Shown here piece by piece: positions 1 through 5,981 of a stretch of 9,510 bases of DNA (the stretch's first letter is position 1; each line of letters starts with the position of its first letter). The position numbers and the translations under genes are program-made. Origin of the DNA: Candidatus Peribacteraceae bacterium (GTDB lineage Bacteria; Patescibacteriota; Gracilibacteria; Peribacterales; Peribacteraceae). The notes below the pieces were generated by a model. It was not told the DNA's origin, searched no databases, and saw only the letters and a program-made list of their open reading frames with translations. Location: contig JALHMU010000031.1 in assembly GCA_022843885.1 (NCBI GenBank), forward strand, positions 1 to 9,510, given 5' to 3'.

Positions 1-1
1 C

Positions 2-592
2 ATTCACATGTTGCCGGAGATGGCCGAAGATCCGGAGTTTTTACCACAGGCATCAATGCTGATTTTGGTAGGTATCATCGCTTCGTTCATTATTGAGAAG
101 GTTATTCACTGGCATCACTGTCACGTTATGCCGAGCGCCGAGCATCATCATCCGGTCGGCATTATGAGTTTGGTCGGAGATGCACTGCATAATGCGATTG
201 ATGGTGTGTTGATCGCAGCGAGCTTCCTGGTCAGCACGGAACTCGGTATTGCAACGACGCTCGCGGTCATCCTGCACGAAATTCCACAAGAGATCAGCGA
301 CTTTGCTCTTCTTATTTACAGTGGTTTCAGCCGCTCCAAGGCACTTCTGTTCAATTTCCTCTCAGCCCTCTGTGCGTTTGCCGGTGCATTCTTCGTGTTG
401 GGTTTTTCCTCGTCGAATCCGAACATCGTCATGTATCTCGTTCCATTTGCTGCAGGAAATTTCATCTACATTGCCGGCGCGGATCTCATTCCTGAACTTC
501 ATCGCGAAACCAAGCTTACGAAAACATTGATCCAACTCGTGTGTCTGATCGCAGGTATCGGTGTGATGTACGCACTAACGCTGGCGGAGTAA
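2..592 (+). CDS. ZIP-family divalent metal transporter, 3' part (5' end outside window)
   Basis: Inner-membrane permease of the ZIP family, which moves Zn2+ or related divalent metals into the cytoplasm. The frame is open to the window edge, and the first readable residues IHMLPEM match the conserved end of an early ZIP helix, so the true start lies upstream and the ATG at 8 is internal. Counting from that ATG, a His-rich loop (HWHHCH and HHH, about residues 34-48) precedes the two signature helices. The first has H61-N62 and D65 (HNAIDG), the second H90-E91 and Q94-E95 (HEIPQE); these form the metal site in the family. Further hydrophobic helices follow to the end. It runs convergent with the DedA gene, with 3 bp between the stop codons and no visible terminator. 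Metal specificity cannot be told from sequence. Confidence 0.9.
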   Translation: MHMLPEMAEDPEFLPQASMLILVGIIASFIIEKVIHWHHCHVMPSAEHHHPVGIMSLVGDALHNAIDGVLIAASFLVSTELGIATTLAVILHEIPQEISDFALLIYSGFSRSKALLFNFLSALCAFAGAFFVLGFSSSNPNIVMYLVPFAAGNFIYIAGADLIPELHRETKLTKTLIQLVCLIAGIGVMYALTLAE

Positions 593-595
593 GTC

Positions 596-1219
596 TTACA
601 GTTTTACGAGTGTTTCTTTGATGTTTCTCTTGGTGAATGAGCGCCAGAAGTAGACACAAAGCATGATGAGGAGCACGAGCAGCAACCCCAAGGCTCCAGC
701 ACGCGTCCAGGCTTTGTAGGCCGCAACCCAGGCTGTTCCGAAGAGGTATCCAGCACCGATGAACGTGACAGACCAGCCGACTGCACCGATCACATCCGCG
801 ATATAGAAGCGCATGCGGGGCATGTGTGACATACCGGCGACAAATGGCACGAATGGACGTAGCGCACCGACAAAACGTCCTAGGACGATGCTGGCGGCAC
901 CGTACTTTTCAAAGAAGAGTTGTCCGTTTTTAATGTGTTTCGTAAAGAAGGGTCGATGTTCAAGCATCGTTTTGCCATGACGTCCGAATTCATAGCTCAG
1001 CGCATCGCCAATCAGGGCACCGCCGATGCAGAAGATGACTAAGTCAGTGAAATCGTAGTACCCATGAGCTGCGAGTGCGCCTGCAAAGACGACGACGAAC
1101 GAACCAGGCGTAAACAGCCCGATGACTGCGATGGATTCAAGTAATGCAAACAGAAAAACGAGCCAATAGCCCAGAACGCCCAAGTCCTGATACGTCACAG
1201 TGGAAAAAAGCTCGTGCAT
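596..1219 (-). CDS. DedA-family membrane protein
   Basis: Polytopic inner-membrane protein of 207 residues, normal for the DedA family, several members of which flip undecaprenyl phosphate or support envelope homeostasis. Family hallmarks seen are an early membrane segment with E28 followed by TPGSF (37-41), GDALSYEFGR (71-80), and the GRFVGALRPFVPFVAGM stretch (114-130) with R115 and R121, matching the two essential arginines of E. coli YqjA. By the same alignment, the acidic residue that usually follows PG (PGD/PGE) is Ser40 here. I chose ATG 1219 instead of the upstream in-frame ATG at 1285: the longer version would add a polar tail and overlap the divergent phosphatase gene, and TACAAT lies 8 nt upstream of 1219. 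No Shine-Dalgarno site is visible. Divergent from the PAP2 gene. Confidence 0.88.
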   Translation of the reverse strand: MHELFSTVTYQDLGVLGYWLVFLFALLESIAVIGLFTPGSFVVVFAGALAAHGYYDFTDLVIFCIGGALIGDALSYEFGRHGKTMLEHRPFFTKHIKNGQLFFEKYGAASIVLGRFVGALRPFVPFVAGMSHMPRMRFYIADVIGAVGWSVTFIGAGYLFGTAWVAAYKAWTRAGALGLLLVLLIMLCVYFWRSFTKRNIKETLVKL

Positions 1220-1264
1220 CGAAAAACATTGTACAGCACTTTGAAGACGATTAGTCTGAAGAAC
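1220..1264. promoter_or_regulatory. Overlapping divergent promoters for DedA and PAP2 genes
   Basis: Only 45 bp separates the two start codons. On the minus strand TACAAT (1233-1228) lies 8 nt before the DedA ATG. On the plus strand TTGTAC (1229-1234), 17 bp, TAGTCT (1252-1257) lies 7 nt before the PAP2 ATG. The PAP2 -35 would sit on the DedA -10, so the two promoters would compete for polymerase. The minus-strand -10 is good; its -35 is not recognisable and the plus-strand hexamers are weak. Confidence 0.45.
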
Positions 1265-1903
1265 ATGACGCATTTCGATCTGCAACGGCGAGCCGCTCTC
1301 GGATTGATACTTTCCGCAGTACTCTTCAGTTTTTTGTGTTGGCAGGTGGTTTCAAGTGGAACGTTGCATGCGTTTGATCACAGATTGTACGACGTGGTAT
1401 TGGGAGTCCGACAAGAATCACTCTTGATCCTGGCATATGCGGTGACATTTTTTGCGAACACACTGACAGTGATCTTGATCGGACTTTTTTCCGCAGCAGT
1501 TTTTACATGGAAGTGGCACCAAAAGAATCTGTTTTTTGGAATTGCAACAACCCTTCTCATCGGACAACTCCTTTCGAGTGGTTTCAAATTGCTCTTTGCA
1601 CGTGCTCGTCCCGAGAATGTTCTGCCGATTTTAACCGAATCTACGTACTCATTCCCAAGTGGCCATGCAATGGCTGCAGCGGCCTTATACGGCTTCCTGG
1701 CCTACGCTGTGATTACGCATACAAAGCACCCGAAAACTGCAAAGATCCTCGTGGCCACGGTGGTGGGTATTCTTTTGATCGACATGAGCCGACTGGTGCT
1801 TGGCGTTCACTTCCTCACAGATGTGATCGCAGGAAATATGATCGGCTGTATCGCATTTTGTATCGGTATTTTTGTCAGCGAGAGAACTGCTCGACGCACA
1901 TGA
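1265..1903 (+). CDS. PAP2-family phosphatase (phosphatidic acid/undecaprenyl diphosphate phosphatase-like)
   Basis: Membrane-bound lipid phosphatase of 212 residues. All three PAP2 motifs are intact: K108-x6-R115-P116, PSGH at 131-134, and S175-R176-x5-H182-x3-D186, the last giving the catalytic His and its Asp partner. About five or six hydrophobic segments surround them. The family dephosphorylates phosphatidic acid, phosphatidylglycerol phosphate or undecaprenyl diphosphate; the substrate cannot be read from sequence. Lying head to head with a DedA gene, a family that includes undecaprenyl-phosphate flippases, makes a role in carrier-lipid recycling attractive (inference). Start ATG 1265 is preferred to 1214 because the longer form would overlap the DedA start and add a polar 17-residue tail. 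The gene ends 22 bp before alkD; the alkD -10 lies in that gap and its -35 inside this gene's end. Confidence 0.9.
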   Translation: MTHFDLQRRAALGLILSAVLFSFLCWQVVSSGTLHAFDHRLYDVVLGVRQESLLILAYAVTFFANTLTVILIGLFSAAVFTWKWHQKNLFFGIATTLLIGQLLSSGFKLLFARARPENVLPILTESTYSFPSGHAMAAAALYGFLAYAVITHTKHPKTAKILVATVVGILLIDMSRLVLGVHFLTDVIAGNMIGCIAFCIGIFVSERTARRT

Positions 1904-1919
1904 ACGACATTCGTACACT
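1891..1919 (+). promoter_or_regulatory. Predicted leaderless promoter of alkD
   Basis: TCGACG (1891-1896, 4 of 6 to TTGACA), 17-bp spacer, TACACT (1914-1919, 4 of 6 to TATAAT). The -10 ends 6 nt before ATG 1926, so initiation would fall on or next to the A of the start codon. The -35 lies within the 3' end of the PAP2 gene. Confidence 0.5.
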
Positions 1920-1925
1920 GCAAGC

Positions 1926-2639
1926 ATGAAACTAGATGCAGCGTCGGCCATGCGGTCACTACGTGAACTTGCCGATCCAGAGAAAGCGGCTTTTTTCCCG
2001 AGATTTTTTAAAACAGGGAAGGGACAATATGGCGAAGGGGACGTATTTATTGGCGTCACAGTGCCGCAAATCAGAACAACCGTAAAAGTATTTCAAGAGC
2101 TTCCACTGTCTGAAGTAGAAAAACTTTTAGATCATAAAATTCATGAATTTCGCTTGTTGGGATTACTTATTTTGGTTCGACAATACGAATATGGTGATAC
2201 GACAGTGCAAAAAAAGATCGTTCGATTTTATTTGGATCATTTGCATGCTGTGAACAACTGGGATCTCGTGGATTCCAGCGCACGTCAGATTCTTGGAGCC
2301 TCTTTGTTCGCATCGAAAGAGACGACAATTCTCGATCGCTTCGCGCATTCCAAAGATCTGTGGAAACAACGTATCGCCATTATCGCGACGCACTATTTCA
2401 TCATGCAGGGTGCGTATGATGAAACGCTTCGCATAGCGGAAATACTGCTGCATCATCCACACGACCTGATTCACAAAGCCGTGGGCTGGATGCTCCGTGA
2501 AGTGGGGAATCGAGATCGAAAAATCGAAGAAAAATTCCTCAAAAAGCACGCGGCTGTCATGCCACGAACAATGCTTCGATACGCCATCGAAAAATTCGAT
2601 CCTGCAACAAAAAAGAGATATATGACGATGAAGAATTAA
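1926..2639 (+). CDS. alkD: AlkD-like DNA alkylation repair glycosylase
   Basis: DNA glycosylase built of HEAT-like helical repeats; the family removes bulky or cationic alkylated bases (3-methyladenine, 7-methylguanine) without base flipping. With ATG 1926 the protein is 237 residues, the same length as I recall for Bacillus cereus AlkD. The active-site residues line up almost position for position: W112 and D116 in NNWDLVD, R149 in WKQRIA, and W188 in KAVGWMLREVG, against W109, D113, R148 and W187 of the B. cereus enzyme. An upstream in-frame ATG (1872) would overlap the PAP2 gene and was rejected. There is no Shine-Dalgarno site; TACACT lies 6 nt upstream, suggesting a leaderless message. 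The 3' end overlaps the convergent glycosyltransferase gene by 4 bp, sharing TTAA. Confidence 0.92.
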   Translation: MKLDAASAMRSLRELADPEKAAFFPRFFKTGKGQYGEGDVFIGVTVPQIRTTVKVFQELPLSEVEKLLDHKIHEFRLLGLLILVRQYEYGDTTVQKKIVRFYLDHLHAVNNWDLVDSSARQILGASLFASKETTILDRFAHSKDLWKQRIAIIATHYFIMQGAYDETLRIAEILLHHPHDLIHKAVGWMLREVGNRDRKIEEKFLKKHAAVMPRTMLRYAIEKFDPATKKRYMTMKN

Positions 2640-3370
2640 CGAATATCGGTGTGTGTTTTCGTGAGCGGTTTATGAAATGCTGCGATCCAGATGTAATTGA
2701 GTGCGTAGACGAACGGAACTTTCACGAGACCTTCTGCGTTTAAGCGTCGGCCGGAGGAATTGATCCAGCAACGCGGACTGTAGACGACGGTTCCGACGGT
2801 ATGTAAACGTTTGGCGATATCGGTATCTTCACCATAGAAGCTGATATCGGTGTTGAATCCGCCGATCTTTTTCAATGCGTCGCGTTTCACGGCAAAGTTG
2901 CCCCCGACGACCATGTAGCCTGTGGACGCGTATGTGACTTTGGCACAGGAGTTCCAATATGCAGCGACACAGATGCGTTGCCACGGTGGAATGTCGTAGA
3001 AGTTATATGGTCCACTGACACAAACTACGTTAGGTTCTTTTAATTCTTCCTGCATTGCTTCAAACCATCCTTTTGGCACACGCGTGTCTGCATCAAGTGA
3101 CAACATCACATCACCCTTTGCTTCTTCAAAACCACGCTGACGTGCACGTGGCAATCCCTTGATCGGCTCGTACACGACGCGCACACGATCAAACTGCTTG
3201 GCGATCTCCGCAGTGCGGTCATGACTCGCATTATTCACCACGATGATCTCAAGCAAATTCTGCGGAGCATATTTCAGAATGCTTTTCAGGCAATCGCCAA
3301 TGTACTTTTCCTCGTTGAATGCCGGAATAATGATGCTGAGCGTCATAGAAGGAATGTCGTACGTCGACAC
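2636..3370 (-). CDS. Glycosyltransferase family 2
   Basis: Cytoplasmic or membrane-associated GT-A fold glycosyltransferase that would transfer a sugar from a nucleotide-sugar donor to a lipid or glycan acceptor. Numbered from the GTG start (244 residues): the nucleotide-binding strand SIIIPAFNE (12-20), NNASHDRTAEIA (46-57), the metal-binding DAD (93-95), a GGNFAVKRDAL segment (156-166) typical of the acceptor region, and the ED pair of GEDTD (180-184), the likely catalytic base region. No strong transmembrane segment, only a mildly hydrophobic stretch near 224-233. The start is uncertain: GTG 3370, with TATCCT (3386-3381) 10 nt upstream, or ATG 3346, which gives 236 residues and still retains the first conserved strand. 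Donor and acceptor are unknown. It lies 31 bp after the VTT membrane protein on the same strand, so co-transcription is possible. Confidence 0.9.
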   Translation of the reverse strand: MSTYDIPSMTLSIIIPAFNEEKYIGDCLKSILKYAPQNLLEIIVVNNASHDRTAEIAKQFDRVRVVYEPIKGLPRARQRGFEEAKGDVMLSLDADTRVPKGWFEAMQEELKEPNVVCVSGPYNFYDIPPWQRICVAAYWNSCAKVTYASTGYMVVGGNFAVKRDALKKIGGFNTDISFYGEDTDIAKRLHTVGTVVYSPRCWINSSGRRLNAEGLVKVPFVYALNYIWIAAFHKPLTKTHTDIR

Positions 3371-3401
3371 ATCAGGGAAAGGATAGCAAAAAAGAGTGGA
3401 T

Positions 3402-4034
3402 TTATGAAGCTTTCTTGCGGTGTTTTCGGATATCGGGAATCCAGTACAAAACCAAGAAAAAGAGAATCACCACAGCCATGAGCAGCTGGTATTTCACGGG
3501 GAGCTCACCGAAGAGCGAATAGAGAAGTGCACTTGGAAACACGCCGACGGCAGTGATCAGGAAAAATTCCCAGCGATTCACTTTCGTAAATAATCCGAAG
3601 GCGTAACTGACAATGTCTCCATGCACGACCATGCGGATCAAGATGGAATGAATGAGTCCTTTGTCTCGAATCAATGTATGCAACGTCTCGATTTGTGCGG
3701 GAGGAAGATATTTCATCATCTTCGTGCGACCGAGGAGGCGAGAGACTTCGAATAGAATCTGTCCTCCGAGTGTCCATGCGAATGTGCAGAGCAATGCTGT
3801 CGGCCACCAGCCCCAGAGCGCTACTGCCAGAGGAATGACAGGGATGATGCTCGTGAAAGGGATCATGACCGTCGCCGTCGTCAGCACGACGAATAAGAGC
3901 ATGCCTTGTACTGGCGAGATCTTGTCGAACAGTGCTTGGAACTCTGCGAAGTGCGCCTGTAGAAACATCGAAACGCCAATGTACATGGCGAATCCAATCA
4001 GAAACGGCCAGAGCTTTTTCAGAAGCTGAAGAAT
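3402..4034 (-). CDS. TVP38/TMEM64 (VTT-domain) membrane protein; start uncertain
   Basis: Polytopic membrane protein of the VTT/SNARE-associated superfamily, distantly related to DedA; some relatives scramble or flip lipids. Typical features are a central region ending in GGQILFEVSRLLGR and the motif region IRMVVHGDIVSYAFGLFTKVNRW followed by FFLITAVGVFPSALLYSLFG. The Pro residues common after R in this motif are absent. The first ATG is at 3986 (194 residues), but it falls inside the first hydrophobic helix. Reading further upstream gives ILQLLKKLWPFLIGFAMYIG, a natural N-terminus with positive charges before the helix. That extension has no ATG, GTG or TTG. An ATT at 4034 lies exactly 6 nt after TACACT (4046-4041), the same arrangement as alkD, so the listed start assumes ATT initiation. 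CTG codons at 4022 and 4001 are alternatives. Confidence 0.8.
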   Translation of the reverse strand: MLQLLKKLWPFLIGFAMYIGVSMFLQAHFAEFQALFDKISPVQGMLLFVVLTTATVMIPFTSIIPVIPLAVALWGWWPTALLCTFAWTLGGQILFEVSRLLGRTKMMKYLPPAQIETLHTLIRDKGLIHSILIRMVVHGDIVSYAFGLFTKVNRWEFFLITAVGVFPSALLYSLFGELPVKYQLLMAVVILFFLVLYWIPDIRKHRKKAS

Positions 4035-4040
4035 AGAAGA

Positions 4041-4046
4041 AGTGTA
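4041..4046 (-). promoter_or_regulatory. Candidate -10 element of VTT membrane protein gene
   Basis: TACACT (4046-4041 on the minus strand), in the 23-bp gap between the upstream regulator's stop and ATT 4034. The same hexamer precedes alkD and the transketolase gene. A poor -35-like ATGGGA lies 17 bp upstream, inside the regulator's 3' end. Confidence 0.35.
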
Positions 4047-4057
4047 CTACAACCGTC

Positions 4058-4747
4058 TTAGTATCCCATGGTTTTGAGAGCTTTTTCAGCTTGTACAGCG
4101 GCTTGCGTACGATCGGCAACGCTCATTTTACGTAAGATGTTTTGAATATGCTCTTTCACCGTTTCGATGGAAATACCATTCTCTTTCTGAGGAGAAGTGC
4201 ACTGTCTAGCAATTTGCTTATTGGACAATCCATGTCTGATAAGAAGCAGTACTTGTGCTTCGCGCTCTGTGAGTTTTTCTTTTCCGAGTTGCGTATTGAT
4301 TGCGCTTCGAAGCATCGTAATCATTTTTGGGTTCCATGTCTGACGCTGCATTTCGTCAGGCATGCTCAATGTTTCACCTGATGCGACTTCGGAAATACCA
4401 TTGAGGACTAATTCCGGTTTTGTCGTCTTACTAAAAATCGCTTTGGCACCTGCGACTCGAAGAGCCGCGATACGCGTCATTTCAAGGTGTCCTAAGTGAG
4501 CGACCGAAGATGTCTTTTCTCCTGCTGCTTCGATCACTTTTTCTGCGTCGAGCGTACGACCTTCGCTTCGACTGATGGAATCTTCCGTTACCAGAACGTC
4601 CGGTTTTAGAATTTTGAGTGCATTGCGCGTGCGTTCGGTTGAATCCGTTATACCGGCGATTTCGAGCCCCTTTTTCTTTTCAATGAAATTTGCCATGCCC
4701 TCTCGAGCAATCGGGTCATGGTCGGCGAGCAAAATACGCTTATCCAT
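4058..4747 (-). CDS. NarL/LuxR-type response regulator with atypical receiver
   Basis: Transcription factor of 229 residues, receiver domain about 1-122 and LuxR helix-turn-helix about 157-220. In the receiver, LLADHDPIAREGM (6-18) gives the acidic pocket as D9 and D11 instead of adjacent acids, and the switch lysine K107 is present. The stretch PDVLVTED (49-56) puts Glu55 where the phosphorylated Asp belongs, with Asp56 one residue later, so phosphorylation may be lost or mimicked. The DNA-binding domain has LTEREAQVLLLI (159-170), NKQIA (176-180) and TVKEHIQNILRKM (196-208). About seven extra residues (within CTSPQKENGIS, 183-193) widen the turn before the recognition helix. No histidine kinase is next to it. 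ATG 4747 follows a good promoter with a leader of roughly 17 nt, without a well-spaced Shine-Dalgarno site. Target genes are unknown; the divergent GNAT gene is a candidate. Confidence 0.9.
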   Translation of the reverse strand: MDKRILLADHDPIAREGMANFIEKKKGLEIAGITDSTERTRNALKILKPDVLVTEDSISRSEGRTLDAEKVIEAAGEKTSSVAHLGHLEMTRIAALRVAGAKAIFSKTTKPELVLNGISEVASGETLSMPDEMQRQTWNPKMITMLRSAINTQLGKEKLTEREAQVLLLIRHGLSNKQIARQCTSPQKENGISIETVKEHIQNILRKMSVADRTQAAVQAEKALKTMGY

Positions 4748-4770
4748 AAAGAAGTGGAAGAAAGTTCCTT

Positions 4771-4799
4771 ATTATGATGTATTTACTATGAATTGTCAA
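4771..4799 (-). promoter_or_regulatory. Sigma-70-type promoter of response regulator gene
   Basis: Perfect TTGACA (4799-4794), 17-bp spacer, CATAAT (4776-4771, 5 of 6) on the minus strand. Initiation is expected near 4764, about 17 nt before ATG 4747. AAGGAACTTT directly follows the -10. Confidence 0.75.
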
Positions 4800-4800
4800 A

Positions 4801-4836
4801 GTAGTCTTATACGCCTCAAAAGAAGTCTATAACTAC
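4801..4836. promoter_or_regulatory. Operator-like repeats between divergent promoters
   Basis: The stretch between the two -35 boxes holds near-identical direct repeats AGTCTTATAC (4803-4812) and AGTCTATAAC (4824-4833), offset by 21 bp, about two helical turns. It also holds an imperfect inverted repeat, GTAGT-CT-TATA (4801-4811) against TATAACTAC (4828-4836). This is where a factor controlling the regulator gene and the GNAT gene would bind; the regulator itself is the obvious candidate. Binding is inference. Confidence 0.35.
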
Positions 4837-4838
4837 CC

Positions 4839-4867
4839 TGGACAAGGAGTAGACCCGAACTTATGAT
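4839..4867 (+). promoter_or_regulatory. Leaderless promoter of GNAT gene
   Basis: TGGACA (4839-4844, 5 of 6), 17-bp spacer, TATGAT (4862-4867, 5 of 6). The -10 ends 8 nt before ATG 4876, so the transcript would begin at or within a base or two of the start codon. Confidence 0.7.
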
Positions 4868-4875
4868 GCTCTACC

Positions 4876-5427
4876 ATGAGTTTTCCCCACACGATTGATT
4901 TTGGCCCAGAAAAAGAAGAATTACTTCGCCTGAAAGGCGAAGGAGAGCGTGTGATGGAATGGGAAACAGTCGCACTTCGAGCAGTGAAGCGCACGGACAT
5001 TTACGATTTTTTTAAGGTAGAGGCAAACAGGGAGCTTTCCATTGAAGATCTCTATAAACATACTCATGAATTTTTGATGAATAGATATAATCGACTCCTC
5101 ATTGGATGTCTTTCATCCGAAGATACGACGATCGGTGATATTTCCATCAGAGAACATGAAGATGATGAATTCTATTTCGGTATCAACATGAAGAAAGAAT
5201 ATCGCGGCTACGGATTCGGAACAAAACTGACGCAAATGGGTATTGAATATGCACGCGACCATTATCATGATCTCGTTGATCGTTTATTGTTGAAAGTCGA
5301 TACGCAGAATCAGCGCGCTGTGCATGTCTATCAGAAAGCAGGGTACCAAATCATTGATGAGCGCCCGTATGTTGCTGAAGACAGCGGTTGTGAGCGTACG
5401 CAATACGTGATGGAGGCACTTTTGTGA
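4876..5427 (+). CDS. GNAT-family N-acetyltransferase
   Basis: Acetyl-CoA-dependent acyltransferase of 183 residues. The GNAT fold is seen from about residue 33 (VALRAVKRTDIYDFF) onward. Motif A has R110-G-Y-G-F-G115, the pyrophosphate-binding loop for acetyl-CoA. Motif B has N145 with VYQKAGYQ (151-158), the usual Tyr and Gly-Tyr region. The sequence resembles the RimJ/RimL-like branch that acetylates protein N-termini or small amines, but the substrate cannot be assigned. About 30 residues precede the usual domain start (HTIDFGPEKEELLRLKGEGE), charged and unfamiliar. Start ATG 4876 is set by the strong promoter that ends 8 nt before it. Divergent from the response regulator; the TfoX-like gene starts 20 bp downstream with its own -10 box. 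Confidence 0.88.
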   Translation: MSFPHTIDFGPEKEELLRLKGEGERVMEWETVALRAVKRTDIYDFFKVEANRELSIEDLYKHTHEFLMNRYNRLLIGCLSSEDTTIGDISIREHEDDEFYFGINMKKEYRGYGFGTKLTQMGIEYARDHYHDLVDRLLLKVDTQNQRAVHVYQKAGYQIIDERPYVAEDSGCERTQYVMEALL

Positions 5428-5435
5428 AATGACGT

Positions 5436-5441
5436 TATACT
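5436..5441 (+). promoter_or_regulatory. Leaderless -10 element of TfoX-like gene
   Basis: TATACT (5436-5441, 5 of 6 to consensus) lies in the 20-bp gap after the GNAT stop and ends 6 nt before ATG 5448. No convincing -35 is present; GAGGCA at 5413-5418 matches in 3 positions. Confidence 0.5.
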
Positions 5442-5447
5442 TTGTGC

Positions 5448-5780
5448 ATGGCGACGCAGCAATCAACCGTCGATTATCTGATGCAGCAAGTGTCCGGCGC
5501 GGGATCCGTCCGGAATCGTAAAATGTTTGGTGAGTACGCACTGTATTGCGATGAAAAAGTTGTGGCACTGATCTGTGATGACAATTTTTTTGTGAAACCA
5601 ACTGCAGAGGGCAGAGAACTTGTCGGAGCAATGGAAGAAGCACCACCGTATCCAGGGTCAAAACCATTTTTCTTGATAGAAGAAAGTAAGTGGGAAGATG
5701 CAGCGTGGATGACCGAGCTGATTCGAATCACAGCTGCAGCTCTCCCGGTGCCGAAAAAGAAGAAACCAAAGAAAAAATGA
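5448..5780 (+). CDS. TfoX/Sxy N-terminal domain protein
   Basis: Small protein of 110 residues consisting of one TfoX N-terminal domain plus a tail. The family signature is seen at about residues 25-49: MFGEYALYCDEKVVALICDDNFFVK, the usual MFGG-x-G-x-Y core followed by a V-x-L strand. In gamma-proteobacteria TfoX/Sxy controls competence together with CRP, but stand-alone N-domain proteins like this are widespread and their role is not established, so a competence function should not be assumed. The C-terminus is strongly basic (VPKKKKPKKK), which suggests nucleic-acid contact (inference). ATG 5448 is preferred to TTG 5442, because TATACT ends at 5441 and only the ATG leaves a normal -10 to start distance. 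Confidence 0.85.
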   Translation: MATQQSTVDYLMQQVSGAGSVRNRKMFGEYALYCDEKVVALICDDNFFVKPTAEGRELVGAMEEAPPYPGSKPFFLIEESKWEDAAWMTELIRITAAALPVPKKKKPKKK

Positions 5781-5781
5781 C

Positions 5782-5810
5782 ATGACGATACGGTTTTGCA
5801 GTTCTACTCT
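5782..5810 (+). promoter_or_regulatory. Possible promoter for the 38-residue ORF unit
   Basis: ATGACG (5782-5787, 4 of 6 to TTGACA), 17-bp spacer, TACTCT (5805-5810, 3 of 6). Initiation near 5817 would leave a leader of about 32 nt containing the Shine-Dalgarno site. Weak; read-through from the TfoX-like gene is the alternative. Confidence 0.3.
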
Positions 5811-5848
5811 GTTCATGTCGTTTCTTTGTTTCTTCAGGAGATCTCCAT

Positions 5849-5965
5849 ATGGAGCAAAACCGAACGAAACGAATTCATCTCTGGTACGGCGTTTATGCCA
5901 TTCCACGGCGTAAACTTACGCCTAAGCCCGTGATGAAGCCTGCTCCAAAGCCGGCACAGAAGTGA
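5849..5965 (+). CDS. Small basic Pro/Lys-rich protein, 38 residues, unrecognised
   Basis: A short ORF with good translation signals: AGGAG (5836-5840) 8 nt before ATG 5849, stop TGA 5963-5965, and an intrinsic terminator 16 bp later. The product starts MEQNRTKRIHLWYGVYAIPRR and ends in an alternating Lys/Pro/Ala tail (KPVMKPAPKPAQK). It is highly basic and contains no Cys or membrane segment, so a nucleic-acid- or ribosome-associated role is possible, but I do not recognise a family. The Shine-Dalgarno GGAG, a CTCC (5843-5846) and the GGAG of codons 1-3 (5851-5854) can pair in alternative ways, which could modulate initiation. The coding region also holds two mutually exclusive hairpins. It may be a leader peptide or a dual-function RNA. 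Confidence 0.55.
   Translation: MEQNRTKRIHLWYGVYAIPRRKLTPKPVMKPAPKPAQK
5891..5922 (+). other. Two mutually exclusive hairpins inside the 38-residue ORF
   Basis: Hairpin 1 pairs GTTTATGCC (5891-5899) with GGCGTAAAC (5907-5915), nine pairs including one T-G wobble, with a 7-nt loop. Hairpin 2 pairs GGCGTA (5907-5912) with TACGCC (5917-5922) around AACT. Both use 5907-5912, so only one can form at a time. Confidence 0.45.
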
Positions 5966-5981
5966 CCGCCAGCAATGGCTG

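Noticed and set aside
3505..4119. Open frame of about 204 residues on the minus strand overlapping the VTT gene and the regulator's end
   Set aside because: Composition is low in hydrophobic runs, rich in Arg/Ser/His, and it lies out of frame under a clearly recognisable membrane protein; a shadow frame.
5448..5780. Evidence of a natural competence system from the TfoX-like gene
   Set aside because: Only the N-terminal domain is present and no competence genes (comEA, comEC, pilus genes, dprA) are in the window; stand-alone domains are common in bacteria without known competence.
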